In this document: positions 29,416 through 39,860 of the stretch, piece after piece
Numbering within the stretch: position 1 is the first letter of the stretch
How the letters are laid out: each line of letters opens with the position of its first letter
Source of the DNA: Sphingobacteriaceae bacterium
GTDB taxonomy: Bacteria; Bacteroidota; Bacteroidia; Sphingobacteriales; Sphingobacteriaceae
Reading direction: 5' to 3'
Assembly: GCA_017745075.1 (NCBI GenBank)
Contig: JAGIAD010000007.1
Location: 126,841 to 190,840, forward strand
DNA: 64,000 nucleotides
Translations under genes and position numbers: made by a program
Notes under the pieces: generated by a model
Database searches by the model: none
Seen by the model: the letters and a program-made list of their open reading frames with translations, nothing else
What the model was told of the DNA's origin: nothing

Positions 29416-29669
29416 TGAACCATGTCTGTTATAACTGCCACCAACTTACTTTAATCACTATCGTAGTAGGTGAATGGGAGCTATATAACCGCGAATTTGA
29501 TTACGAATATATCATTTTTGCAAGTCATCAACAGAGCTTAAGCCTCCTAAAACTTCGACACTTAACGGATTGAAGCATGACACTTTCTTTTTGAGAAACA
29601 CCATCAATAACCATAATTGTTAAGATAAAAGTTGTTTAATTCATCAGGTTAAATGTATTAAATTGAATC

Positions 29670-31481
29670 TCAATAGAAATAATCAATGCATGGTTTGTTC
29701 TCATCGTAGACAAAAACAGCATTGTTATCAGCAATATTTCCAAACAGATCATATACATCGTATTGAGGTATATCTATTGGCGTAGGTCGTTTATAGTATG
29801 CGAATATATAATCGTATATCACTATGCTTTCATAAATGGGAGGTACAATTTCAACACCTTCTAGATTAACAAGTCCTTTTTTGTCTCCCGAACAATACCA
29901 TTCGTATTCGTCTCTCTCGAATACGCTTTCACCTCCTTTTGTTACTAAAAATAGATTGTAGCTGGTTTCATTGACACTTTCATAAATTAAAGGGACAATA
30001 AATTCTTCCTCACTGTTGATTACCCCAAATTTTAGACCCGAGGCCGTAACTGGATATCCGTCTTCGTCACGAGTTACCTTTTCCTCGCCTAAGCTAACCA
30101 CAAACAAATCTTTATGTTTTTTCAAATTATTAATTGTTGTGTACTTTGGTCTGACGATTACGTTTAACTTATGATCCAATATGCCTACTGTAGCTCCTAC
30201 TTTTTTCTCCAGAATACTGGCACTCCTTTTATCAAGTTTTGTGCCCATGTAGGCATAATGGAAACAATAAGGTGTACTCCCAAAGTATTCAATTTGCTGA
30301 TATATAAAAGAATAGGGCAGCTCTCTTAAAATCCTCGCCTTACTATCTATTTCCAAATGAATTCCATCAACTGATACCAATAAAGGGAGTGATATAATAC
30401 CAAAACTCATACCCAGATTATAAATGGGCTTATCTATGGTCATTAGACAGTTTCCTATGTAATCAATAAGTACTGCTTTACCGTTTTCAACTTCCGCACA
30501 AATTAGTCCAAACGTAACCTCCCATAGCTGTTTGTATAAGGCAGGAAGGATTACATTTAAGTCTTCATCCATTGTACCATGAGTACTAGTATAGCGACCT
30601 GTTTTAATTTGAAAAAAAACAATATCATGCCTGAAATATAAACTATCTAGCCCATCTACCTGTTTGACGACTGCTCCATCCATATCCATCACAAAGTATG
30701 TACGATTTCCATCACTCAGTGTATTATATGCATAAAAGTATTTTCTACCTCTGAGAATTCCATCATATGTACCTGGGACAACAATATGGCCTTTATGACT
30801 TATGACACCCGACTTATCTTTTGGTGTATAAAAAATAGCCAGCTTATCCCTGAATCCCTCTACATATTTTATTTCCTCAATTGGAGTGCTGTGGCCATCT
30901 TTGTCTAATCTAAATGAATAGGCAGACTTTTCTGTTCCCGCCAAAAAACAGGCTGGTAACCTCAACATAGAAGTAAATTCTGCATCAAAAATTATTTTTC
31001 CGTTTTTGTTTACTATGCCAAATCTTTCTGAATGATAGAAGTTGTAACTCCTAGTAGCATTATAATATATGGCATATCCACTTTCAAATGGCAAAATCCG
31101 TGTAAAACTGAAATTGATTATAGTTTTCCCCTGTAAATCTATACTTCCACATGAATCTCCTTTTATGACGTTAAAAATACCTTCGGAATAGCCAAATATC
31201 TTGTCATAGCTACAATATAAGATCATTCGGTTGGATCTATCAACAACTCCCCAGTTGCCCTTAAGTTTCACAGATGTAAATCCTTCATCGCCAAAGCAGA
31301 GCACACCAGGATCATACGGCCGAGGAATTTGTCCAATGGGTACAATGGCCTCATAGATGCATGGAATGATAATCTTTCCATCTTTATCTATGACGCCAAA
31401 CAAGCCATCTTTAGATATTTGTGCATTCCCATTTTCATCGAAGCGATGAACATAATATTCTTGTCTAATATCTGCCTTCAC
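29670..31481 (-). CDS. WG-repeat protein
   Basis: This 603-residue protein is built from WG-type repeats from the N-terminus on: GLFGVIDKDGKIIIPCIYEA, GNWGVVDRSNRMILYCSYDK, GKTIINFSFTRILPF, RFGIVNKNGKIIFDAEF, and later LKFGVINSEEEFIVPLIYES and KKGLVNLEGVEIVPPIYESI. No signal peptide is seen, so it is probably cytoplasmic. WG repeats make beta structures used for binding; the function is unknown. Repeats of this kind often accompany polymorphic toxin or immunity genes. It shares low GC with its neighbours at 28-36 kb. Confidence 0.85.
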   Translation of the reverse strand: MKADIRQEYYVHRFDENGNAQISKDGLFGVIDKDGKIIIPCIYEAIVPIGQIPRPYDPGVLCFGDEGFTSVKLKGNWGVVDRSNRMILYCSYDKIFGYSEGIFNVIKGDSCGSIDLQGKTIINFSFTRILPFESGYAIYYNATRSYNFYHSERFGIVNKNGKIIFDAEFTSMLRLPACFLAGTEKSAYSFRLDKDGHSTPIEEIKYVEGFRDKLAIFYTPKDKSGVISHKGHIVVPGTYDGILRGRKYFYAYNTLSDGNRTYFVMDMDGAVVKQVDGLDSLYFRHDIVFFQIKTGRYTSTHGTMDEDLNVILPALYKQLWEVTFGLICAEVENGKAVLIDYIGNCLMTIDKPIYNLGMSFGIISLPLLVSVDGIHLEIDSKARILRELPYSFIYQQIEYFGSTPYCFHYAYMGTKLDKRSASILEKKVGATVGILDHKLNVIVRPKYTTINNLKKHKDLFVVSLGEEKVTRDEDGYPVTASGLKFGVINSEEEFIVPLIYESVNETSYNLFLVTKGGESVFERDEYEWYCSGDKKGLVNLEGVEIVPPIYESIVIYDYIFAYYKRPTPIDIPQYDVYDLFGNIADNNAVFVYDENKPCIDYFY

Positions 31482-31669
31482 GTTTCAGTAGATCTGATTA
31501 CATAATATGGTTGAATGTAGAAAAATTAATTTGTATTCATTTTTGAGGTAATTTAATTTTCAATAACAGCATAAATTACTTGCTCGTGATTTACAGAACC
31601 AAATTACAATTAAATCATCTTCATCATATTATATATTTTTAGTAAGTTTAGTTAATAAATAAAACTACC

Positions 31670-31867
31670 ATGCTCTTAACAACTTGTGCTATAATGTTTG
31701 GTATATCAGAAATTCTGATAGTACTACTGGGTATATTGATTTTCTGGGCGGTAGCCAATTTTGGGAAAAATACTTCTTTGGGATTTTGGGGTTCATTACT
31801 TCTTGCAATATTTACAACTCCTATTATTGCTTTTTTAATTATTCTAATATTTTTCAAAAGAAGATAA
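31670..31867 (+). CDS. Small two-helix membrane protein
   Basis: A 65-residue protein with two membrane helices (ISEILIVLLGILIFWAVANF and GSLLLAIFTTPIIAFLIILI) joined by a short GKNTSLGFWG loop, ending in a basic FFKRR. The loop and second helix resemble small Bacteroidota membrane proteins with a G-x-x-x-LGF-x-x-S motif. It lies 145 bp upstream of the YobI-like NTPase in the same direction and may be its partner. It has good coding character but no assigned function. Confidence 0.6.
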   Translation: MLLTTCAIMFGISEILIVLLGILIFWAVANFGKNTSLGFWGSLLLAIFTTPIIAFLIILIFFKRR

Positions 31868-32012
31868 AGCTAATATCCACAGGTTAGTTCAGGAGGGTCA
31901 AAATATTTTGTAATATCAGGTTCCATGATGGATAACTCCTCACGGAATTAACCATTCCTTTCTAGATCAAAAACCCAATAATTTCTTATCTTAGAAATTC
32001 AATCTAATCACA

Positions 32013-35000
32013 ATGTATCTCAACAAATTATCTCTTATAATTATAATAATTGCTATAGTTATAGTATCAGTGCTTATTGTAATCGTTTATTCAAAACTCA
32101 AAATTAGTTTCTTTCGTTTTCTTCTCATATTAAAAGGAATAACTAGAAAGATCATTTTTTTTCTTCGCAGGACTTCAATTAAAATTTTAAAATTGGTTGC
32201 CTCGCAGCTAATAAAGAGTGCTAAGTATCTCAGTGAAAAAAAAGATGGGGGAAAAAAACTGTTATACGAAGATCTAACACCTACTGATGATGCTGACCAC
32301 GATAAAGTATATCAAGACGCAATACTATGGGCACTAAAGAATAATAATGTGAGAAACATCGCACTGACTGGAACCTATGGTTCAGGAAAGAGCAGTATTA
32401 TTAAAACCTTTCAAAAAAATCATAGCAACTTTGAATATCTGAATATATCGCTAGCAACATTTAATGAAACTGCTCCTGATCCTAATATACTTGAGCTAAA
32501 TATCCTCTATCAAATATTCTACTATTCAAAACCCCAAAACATTTCCCAATCTAGATATAAAAGGATTGAAATTTTATCACATTGGCAGATTTTCACCAGA
32601 ATACTGGGCATTTTCCTTTTAGCTTTAGCATCATTTTTTTTGATGAAGATTGATTATTTTAAAAATCTTCCATATATGAAGACTTTTATAGAAATTAATA
32701 TTAACGAAATAATCATCTTTTCTTGGTTGATAGTTACTCTTTCCTTCTTTTTCTTATTTTTTTGGGCGTTTAAAGTCTACCACAATTTCCGAGTTAGTAA
32801 ACTTAACATTGCAAGTGGCGAAATGGAATTAGGAGAGACCAAGGAATCAGTATTAAATGGCCATCTTGATGAAATTTTGTATTTCTTCGAAGTTTCTAAA
32901 TATAATGTAGTATTTATTGAAGACCTAGATCGTTTTAAAAACCCAGTGGACATATTCACGAAACTAAGAGAAATCAATCTCTTAATTAATAATGCGAATA
33001 GAGTAAAGCGGAATGTAGTATTTATTTATGCTCTTAAAGACGAGCTTTTCAAGGAGGAGCAACGTACAAAATTTTTTGATTTTATTATTCCAGTAATTCC
33101 AGTCATTAATTCGAATAATGCGAAGGATATGTTATCTAGGAAATTGAAAAAAGCAAAAATTGCAGAAAGAATACCAAAAGAGTTTATCGCTTACATAGCA
33201 TATTATATTGATGATATGCGGCTATTATTGAACATAATAAATGAACTCTTGCTTTATAAGGGCAAATTATTAGTAAATTTTGATTTGCAATATGACAAAC
33301 TACTGGGAATAATTGTATATAAGAATCTTTGTCCAGACGACTTTGCTGCCTTGCATGAAAACTCAGGAATCGTTTATAACTTTATCAAAAACAAGCGAGA
33401 TTATGTAAATAGAATATCAAAAAAACTTGTTCAGCAAAAAAATGAAATAACCAATCAACTAAACACTATTGCAACAGAAAAACTCAAGTCCCTCGCAGAA
33501 TTAAGATCACTTTATCTATTTAAAATTTACAAGTATATTTTAGATGAACTTACCCCAAGTAGCTATCCGGAGACTTTCACAGGAGAGATAAAAATTGGTG
33601 AAACCTTTTACCTTCTTAAAGACATTGAGCAAGATGAAACACTGTTTGAGCAACTATTTGGAATTGAAGAAATTACCTATCAATATCAATATGGCCATAG
33701 CTTTAATACAAAATCACTTGCATTTTCATTTACACAGATTGAGGATGAAGTAGATTCAGATCAAACATTTAGTGTTAGGGAACAAAGTTTGGCACTAGTT
33801 GTAACAAATGAAATTGAAGACGTAAAGCAAAAGTTAGCGGAAGTTGAAAACAAGCTAGAAATTTGTGCTCATTATGCAATTACTGACATTTTAGAAAACA
33901 TTAACATTGAAGAACTTGATGATAAACTAACGAATCAGCCAATAATTTCATATTTAATTAGGAAGGGCTTTTTAGATGAAAATTATGCAAACTATATTTC
34001 CTTATTCCATCCCGGAACATTAACAATAGAAGATAAGGATTTTCTGCTTAGTGTACAACATCAAATTGCAAAGAGCTTCTCACACCCATTGTCTAATTTT
34101 GAAGAACTACTTAGCGATCTCTCGGATTATGATTTTCAACACACCTATATTCTGAATTATAACCTGCTCGATTATTTACTTGTCACTCAAGAGAAAAATA
34201 GCAAGAAACTAGACCTATTACTTGACCAGATAACAATAGAGAATAGATTAGCACTGGACTTTTTGAAGGGTTACTTAATGGAAGGATTAGAACGCGGACA
34301 TTTTATTAAGTCATTAGTTAATAAATATGTAGGATTCTGGGACTATGTTGAGAATAAGTCAAATGCGCCAATTCAAACGAAGGAATACTATTTTAAATTG
34401 TTGTTATTGAATCTTTCAAGTAATGAGATTGCGGTTTTTAACAAGAATGAAACATTATCATCATTCATAATTAAACATGAAAACATTTTAGGATGGCTAA
34501 AGGAAAATGACCTAGAGGATACAGGGTTCAATTTGCTTAAAACACTCAAAGTAAAATTAAAACATATCGATTTTAAGACAGCCGATACCAAGGCAATTAA
34601 CTTTTTATATGACAATAATCTCTATGAAATTTCAATAACAAATATTAACTCTATCATTAACTTCAAACTTAAAGATGAACCTGATAGATTAGAAAATATC
34701 GGCAATGCTCATTTGACTACAATACTTCACTCCGGTTGTAATTGCTTAGTTGAATATATACTAAGTGAAATTTCTTGGTATGCAAAGAATATCTTTTTAA
34801 AACTACAAGATAACAATGAAGAAAAACCTGATGCTTTACTTACATTATTATCAAGCGATAAGATAGATCCCGTTATAAAAACTCAGATAATAAAGATTCA
34901 ATCAAAAGTTTTTCTCGATAATATTGTCAAATTAGACACAAAACTTTACGGAGATATTTTAGAAAACAAAAAGGTAATCGTTAGCATTCCAAACACTTAT

Positions 35001-35843
35001 GAATATTGGAGAAATTTTGGAACAGATGAAAAGTTAATAAATTATTTAAATGATGAGGATATCTACGCTTCATTGGCGGATCAAAAAGTTGACCGAGCTT
35101 TTCAACAAAAAGCTAGCGATTTTTATAAGTCTATCATTTCGAACAAAAATCTATCAATATTGGCATTGAAATCAATACTTAAGACATTTCAGATAAAATA
35201 CAATAATTTTAACTTAGGAGAGGTACCCCATGAGAATGCGAAATTAATTATCACTTCTGGAAAGCTATCTTTAACTAAAGAAAACTTTGATTTCTTGGAT
35301 GCAAGTTCTCCAGCAGAAACTTTACTTTTTGTCGAACATTACAAAAAAAGTTTTTTAAAAAAAGTCAATAACTTTTCTATTCGTGCACCATTTTATACAG
35401 CAATTTTTAAATCATCTAAATTTTCTTATGAAGAAAAAATGGGATTGCTTTTGAAAATGGACACTGGAATAATCGATCAAAAAAATTCAGATTTGGCTGA
35501 TGTTGCAATTCTATTATTGAAGAATAACAATCAGTCGATAACCTACAAACTTTTGAACTCGGTTATTAGATATTCGACTCTTTTAGAGGAAAAAATTTTG
35601 ATAATAAACCGATATATGACTGGCTCCTCGATGGCACAAATTACTGAATATCTTTTAGCATTAGGTCACCCATATAGCCGTCTAACAAAGAGAAAGGCAT
35701 ATATTATTATTGAACACACTCCCTATCACAAAAAATTCGCCGAACTTTTAAATTCTAAAGCATTAAAGGATGGAAAATACATATCTAGTGAGAAAAATAT
35801 AGATAATGATAGAAAAATCCGCCTAAATGCTAAGGCCAAATAG
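32013..35843 (+). CDS. YobI/KAP-like membrane P-loop NTPase
   Basis: This 1276-residue protein has an N-terminal membrane helix (residues 5-30). A YobI-type lead-in (DLTPTDDADHDKVYQDAILW) is followed by a P-loop GTYGSGKSS near 121-129, two membrane helices between Walker A and Walker B (about 195-215 and 232-255), Walker B VVFIEDLDRFKNP near 302-314 and a sensor-like VVFIYALKDELF. About 850 helical residues follow with no recognised domain. Membrane helices inserted in the NTPase core are the mark of KAP NTPases, some of which (PifA) exclude phage. It may be a membrane-linked defence or signalling ATPase; this is not shown. AT-rich, beside a mobilisation module. Confidence 0.85.
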   Translation: MYLNKLSLIIIIIAIVIVSVLIVIVYSKLKISFFRFLLILKGITRKIIFFLRRTSIKILKLVASQLIKSAKYLSEKKDGGKKLLYEDLTPTDDADHDKVYQDAILWALKNNNVRNIALTGTYGSGKSSIIKTFQKNHSNFEYLNISLATFNETAPDPNILELNILYQIFYYSKPQNISQSRYKRIEILSHWQIFTRILGIFLLALASFFLMKIDYFKNLPYMKTFIEININEIIIFSWLIVTLSFFFLFFWAFKVYHNFRVSKLNIASGEMELGETKESVLNGHLDEILYFFEVSKYNVVFIEDLDRFKNPVDIFTKLREINLLINNANRVKRNVVFIYALKDELFKEEQRTKFFDFIIPVIPVINSNNAKDMLSRKLKKAKIAERIPKEFIAYIAYYIDDMRLLLNIINELLLYKGKLLVNFDLQYDKLLGIIVYKNLCPDDFAALHENSGIVYNFIKNKRDYVNRISKKLVQQKNEITNQLNTIATEKLKSLAELRSLYLFKIYKYILDELTPSSYPETFTGEIKIGETFYLLKDIEQDETLFEQLFGIEEITYQYQYGHSFNTKSLAFSFTQIEDEVDSDQTFSVREQSLALVVTNEIEDVKQKLAEVENKLEICAHYAITDILENINIEELDDKLTNQPIISYLIRKGFLDENYANYISLFHPGTLTIEDKDFLLSVQHQIAKSFSHPLSNFEELLSDLSDYDFQHTYILNYNLLDYLLVTQEKNSKKLDLLLDQITIENRLALDFLKGYLMEGLERGHFIKSLVNKYVGFWDYVENKSNAPIQTKEYYFKLLLLNLSSNEIAVFNKNETLSSFIIKHENILGWLKENDLEDTGFNLLKTLKVKLKHIDFKTADTKAINFLYDNNLYEISITNINSIINFKLKDEPDRLENIGNAHLTTILHSGCNCLVEYILSEISWYAKNIFLKLQDNNEEKPDALLTLLSSDKIDPVIKTQIIKIQSKVFLDNIVKLDTKLYGDILENKKVIVSIPNTYEYWRNFGTDEKLINYLNDEDIYASLADQKVDRAFQQKASDFYKSIISNKNLSILALKSILKTFQIKYNNFNLGEVPHENAKLIITSGKLSLTKENFDFLDASSPAETLLFVEHYKKSFLKKVNNFSIRAPFYTAIFKSSKFSYEEKMGLLLKMDTGIIDQKNSDLADVAILLLKNNNQSITYKLLNSVIRYSTLLEEKILIINRYMTGSSMAQITEYLLALGHPYSRLTKRKAYIIIEHTPYHKKFAELLNSKALKDGKYISSEKNIDNDRKIRLNAKAK

Positions 35844-36127
35844 TACCTTATGTTTAGTTTGATGTGATAGCATATTTTCAAGAATCCTGTTTACCACATC
35901 TAATAAATCTAGCCATAGCGATGACCATTTAATTACCCTATATAAAATGATCAAAAATATCTCTGTAGAAGTACCACTAAAAGGAATCTCAATACGAAAG
36001 TATTATCCTAACATTGATTATGAAGGCTTCTAGTCGTAGAGTAGATTTTAATTCAACTGACCATCTAAAACCAAGGCTTTTAACAGATTGACTATCCAAC
36101 AAATAGAAAGCAAAGGATCGAGCTTAG

Positions 36128-38212
36128 TCACATCGAAACAGACTTAATTGGCTCCTTCTTAACACCTCTCCCATTAACCTTAACCGATGGTCTATTCCCC
36201 TTTACCTTTCTCCCCCTCGTTCTCACAACTCCGCCCGACTGATCCCCATCAGGCAAACTCTCCTTATTCATCTCCTCAATCTTTTTCAGCTCACTTCTAA
36301 CCAGATCTGCCACCTCCTTTTTAACCCTTTTATAATTCTCCTCCACATCAATTCCTGTAACACCAGCCAATATCGGTATCGGCAAATAACCTGCCTCTTC
36401 CCTGGCAATAGCCTCATGATCATTCTGAATCTCCCCATGGAACATCTTCAATTTAATCTTCTCATTAGGACTGTCCGCTACAATCCCCGCAAACTCACCC
36501 GATGAAAACGTTGCAATCTTGGATGCCGGAACCGCATAATCCATCTGCGTAGATTTAGAAATAGAAGTATCCGAACTGTTGATGCTCATGCTTTGCCTAT
36601 CCTGCATAATCTTCCCAAAAGTTTCCGCGAATTTTTTCGCACTGTCCCCCGAAACCTGCCCACTGATAATATTGGCACAGATCCCCAAAATAATTTCCGC
36701 CTGCTCCGCACCATACTCCTTTTTCACCTGCTCAATGCTCTGGATTCCCAGCGTACAGGAAATCAGGTTCGACCTGCCCGTAGAAATCGTTGTGATCAGG
36801 TTGGCCACCAGCGTAGGATATTCATCAAAAATCAAACTGCATTTACTTTTTCCTTTTTTATTGATCTGCTTCAGCATCCTGTTCACATACAGCGAAATCA
36901 CTGCACCATAGGTATCGATCTTCTGCGGATTATTACCCATGCACACAATCTTGGGTTCGTCAGGATTATTAATATCGAGCGTAAAATCATTTCCTGTTAA
37001 CACATAATACAGTTGTGGCGACGCCAACCTGGCCAGACCGATCTTGGCAGAGGCAATCTGCCCTTCCAGCTGTGCCTGAGCATTGTTCTGAAGCGCCGAA
37101 ATAAACGGATTGATGAGCACCTTGATTTCCTCCTGCTGCTGCAATACCGCAAACAGCGGATCATAATCCGCCTGCATCAACTCAATCACATGTGGTAAAG
37201 TGCAATACTTCCCGTTTTCGTATTTCCTCAGATACCAGATCATAGCTGTTAAAAAATTGATCGGTGACTCCACAAAAAAATCACCCTGCTTTTTCAGCCA
37301 GTCTCGGTTAAGCCCCAGCATGATGGTACGGCTGGCCTCCGTTGCATCTGTAATATCCTCCATAGCCTGTGGATCCAAGGGATTACATCTGTGTGTACGG
37401 TTTAAATCCTCAAAATTGATGATGTAAAATGAAGGAGTGACCTTATAATTCCCCTGGTATTTCAACAACTTGTTATAAGCCATCTTGGTCAGGTCATCGA
37501 ATTTAAAATCATATAAAAACAGGCAAAACCCCTTTTTGATCTGCTGATCAATAATATGACGGATCACAAAATAGGTTTTACCCGCACCGCCGGATCCCGA
37601 TACCAAAATGCTGCGGAAAGGGTTCACACAGTTGATCCAGCCATCCCTCACTTCTCCCTTCAGGTGGTATTTTGTTGGCAGATTAAAGGAATATTCGTTT
37701 TCCAGCAACCTTTCTTCCTGGGGAAAGGTTTCATTCTCACTATTGAATATGTCCTTTTTCAGGCTGACTTTGATCAACCTCGAAAGTTCGGCCCCTCCTT
37801 TTAAAAGCAAAAGGTATCCTGTGCCGAGGAACAGCAGATAAAAACACACAAAAACATCTGGCCGAAAGTGAAACAGAAAACAAAAGCCACTGGAAAAATA
37901 GAGCATCAAACCAATAGTAATCCTTATAAGGATAGGCTTTAACTTCAGCGCCTCTGACTTTTTGCCCTTAACCCCGATCAACGAAATACCCAAGAATAAC
38001 AATACCACGGCTTTAGTTAATAGCGGATGTCGGAACATCTCCAGTTGAGCGAAATTGAAAAACAAACGATCTGTGATCAAGGTACTCAAACTCCATTGCC
38101 AAAAAGCCTGGTAACCATAAATATAAACGTGCATACAAAGGATCACCAGACTGATCAGCCTGGTCATATCCAATATCTTGCGCAGCCCGCGTGCATCTTC
38201 CCCTGTATTCAT
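36128..38212 (-). CDS. VirD4/TraG-like coupling protein of a mobilisation module
   Basis: This 694-residue protein has N-terminal membrane segments between about 17 and 140, Walker A GSGGAGKT at 206-213, a Walker B region SLIFDEYPTLVANL and the T4CP-type all-alpha domain between. The C-terminus is basic with a Lys/Arg-rich tail (VRTRGRKVKGNRPSVK). Type IV coupling proteins bring the relaxase-DNA complex to the secretion channel. It follows the relaxase gene with only a 3-bp gap, so they are co-transcribed. No other type IV secretion genes are in the window, so the element must use a helper channel (mobilisable rather than self-transmissible). Confidence 0.9.
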   Translation of the reverse strand: MNTGEDARGLRKILDMTRLISLVILCMHVYIYGYQAFWQWSLSTLITDRLFFNFAQLEMFRHPLLTKAVVLLFLGISLIGVKGKKSEALKLKPILIRITIGLMLYFSSGFCFLFHFRPDVFVCFYLLFLGTGYLLLLKGGAELSRLIKVSLKKDIFNSENETFPQEERLLENEYSFNLPTKYHLKGEVRDGWINCVNPFRSILVSGSGGAGKTYFVIRHIIDQQIKKGFCLFLYDFKFDDLTKMAYNKLLKYQGNYKVTPSFYIINFEDLNRTHRCNPLDPQAMEDITDATEASRTIMLGLNRDWLKKQGDFFVESPINFLTAMIWYLRKYENGKYCTLPHVIELMQADYDPLFAVLQQQEEIKVLINPFISALQNNAQAQLEGQIASAKIGLARLASPQLYYVLTGNDFTLDINNPDEPKIVCMGNNPQKIDTYGAVISLYVNRMLKQINKKGKSKCSLIFDEYPTLVANLITTISTGRSNLISCTLGIQSIEQVKKEYGAEQAEIILGICANIISGQVSGDSAKKFAETFGKIMQDRQSMSINSSDTSISKSTQMDYAVPASKIATFSSGEFAGIVADSPNEKIKLKMFHGEIQNDHEAIAREEAGYLPIPILAGVTGIDVEENYKRVKKEVADLVRSELKKIEEMNKESLPDGDQSGGVVRTRGRKVKGNRPSVKVNGRGVKKEPIKSVSM

Positions 38213-38215
38213 TGG

Positions 38216-39451
38216 CTATAAATTTTGCTGTAATTTTTTCCCGCGTTTTTTCTTTTTAACCGTCGGCTGCATAAAACCCTGATCGGACCTCGAGAGTACC
38301 ATATCGAGATAACCTGTTTTTCGAGGCGATTCGAGATGACTTTTTTCCATGGTTTCCTTTGCAGAAAAATGTTTGCCTGGAATTTTGCCTATCGCTTTTA
38401 CCGGAATATCACGTTCACCAAAAGATCTTGTAAGGGCCGCTGCACTATAGGCCTTTCCAAAATCACTACCATTGAATACCGATTTTGTGCCATGGTCAAT
38501 AAATGTAACGCCATAAATTCTGCCTTCTCTGTTTCTTCTAAAATCAGCGGTCACCCCGATCTCTTTTAAAGCAAACTCAAAACCTGTTTTGGTGATGGAC
38601 TGGTAGCCCTCAAATACCCCATCAATCTTATCCTTTAATTCAACCCTGAAAATTTTCCGTTCTTTTGCATTTTTATCAAAGCGCTTCTCCAAGTTATCTA
38701 AAGTTGGTTTGGCGTAGATCCCGCTGGCCTTTAGCGGAATCCCCACTTTATTACCATTTTCATCCAGGATAGAATAAAGCAATCCGCGCTTCTCGTATAT
38801 CACCGAATCTTCCGTCCCCCTGTTGGCGGTAATATTGAAAGCCTTTAATGCCGCATTAAATTCTGGAAAAGAACCGTACCTGTACTGCTTCATCACCGCG
38901 GTAACGATATTACTGATGGTCTTTTTGGTTGGCCCCTCCCCATAAATAGCGGGTTTAATCCTTGGAGAATTGTCCAGCAATCTGCCTTCCGCAACTATCA
39001 ATTCATATTTCTGCTCAATGGATTTCCTTGCCTTTTCCGATAATCTGTACCCGATGCCGTGGATATCGATCCTGCTGCCATCAGATCTGATATTGGTGGT
39101 GGCGATATGGACATGCGGATGGTGGGTATCCTCATGCAGGTACACCAGAAAAGGCTGCTCGCCAAAACCGATCTGCTCCATGTATTCCGAAACAATGCGT
39201 TGTAGCTTTTCACTGTGCAATTGGTCGGATGGGTGGAAATTCAGCGAAATGTGTAGCGCGTTGGTTTTGACCGATGGGTTCAGCATCGTGCGTTTATTAA
39301 AACGCTCTGCCTTTTGTGCGAGGTTCAATTTATCGATATCCCCGGCAAAACCACTGGCCATAGATAAAAATGCATCTCCCTTTTCTACCTTGTTCTCGTT
39401 ATAGATCAGGATTCCCCTGATATTTTTTCCGCTGACGATTTTTGCAACCAT
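38216..39451 (-). CDS. MobA/VirD2-type relaxase
   Basis: This 411-residue relaxase has a likely nicking Tyr17 in GILIYNENKVEKG and the metal-binding histidine motif HEDTHHPHVH at 106-115, followed by IATTNIRSDGSRIDIHG. The C-terminal half is a variable basic region ending in KKKRGKKLQQ. It nicks oriT and pilots the strand to the recipient. Its start overlaps the end of the MobC-like gene by 46 bp, implying translational coupling. The length fits Bacteroidota mobilisation relaxases. Confidence 0.93.
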   Translation of the reverse strand: MVAKIVSGKNIRGILIYNENKVEKGDAFLSMASGFAGDIDKLNLAQKAERFNKRTMLNPSVKTNALHISLNFHPSDQLHSEKLQRIVSEYMEQIGFGEQPFLVYLHEDTHHPHVHIATTNIRSDGSRIDIHGIGYRLSEKARKSIEQKYELIVAEGRLLDNSPRIKPAIYGEGPTKKTISNIVTAVMKQYRYGSFPEFNAALKAFNITANRGTEDSVIYEKRGLLYSILDENGNKVGIPLKASGIYAKPTLDNLEKRFDKNAKERKIFRVELKDKIDGVFEGYQSITKTGFEFALKEIGVTADFRRNREGRIYGVTFIDHGTKSVFNGSDFGKAYSAAALTRSFGERDIPVKAIGKIPGKHFSAKETMEKSHLESPRKTGYLDMVLSRSDQGFMQPTVKKKKRGKKLQQNL

Positions 39452-39843
39452 TTCCCAGCTAATTTATCGGTGATCTCCAGTAACAGGTCAATTTTGATTT
39501 CAATCTTTTCATATAACTCTTTTGTACGCTCGACATAAAACATCCTTGCCGCTTTGCTCTGACTGGTATGAAAATGGTAGGTCTGCTGGTTGATGTTAAT
39601 GCCAATGGACCTAATCTCTTTTCTGATCATGGCCAGTTCTTCCATCGGTCCGTTCATCGAAATATCCCGGTGAAAAATCTGCACAGGCTCTTGCATCAGA
39701 ATCTTTCTAGTCAGTTGCGAAAGCCCCTTACAGTCGCTCATCTTTTGCATTTTGTCTAACCGTTTAAGGGTCTGTTCGTCTACCCTGACGCGGATGTAAT
39801 GCTTGAGTTTTTCTTCCTCTTTTTTGATCTTGGGTCTTGGCAT
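39406..39843 (-). CDS. MobC-like relaxosome accessory protein
   Basis: A 145-residue basic protein with a ribbon-helix-helix-like N-terminus (LKHYIRVRVDEQTLKRLDKM) followed by a helical part with the MobC-type segment EELAMIRKEIRSIGININQQ. Such proteins bind oriT and help the relaxase open the DNA. It is the first gene of the mob series and faces the hairpin-rich region at 39861-39933 just upstream of its start. Confidence 0.85.
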   Translation of the reverse strand: MPRPKIKKEEEKLKHYIRVRVDEQTLKRLDKMQKMSDCKGLSQLTRKILMQEPVQIFHRDISMNGPMEELAMIRKEIRSIGININQQTYHFHTSQSKAARMFYVERTKELYEKIEIKIDLLLEITDKLAGKWLQKSSAEKISGES

Positions 39844-39860
39844 TTTATGATCGCTTTAAG

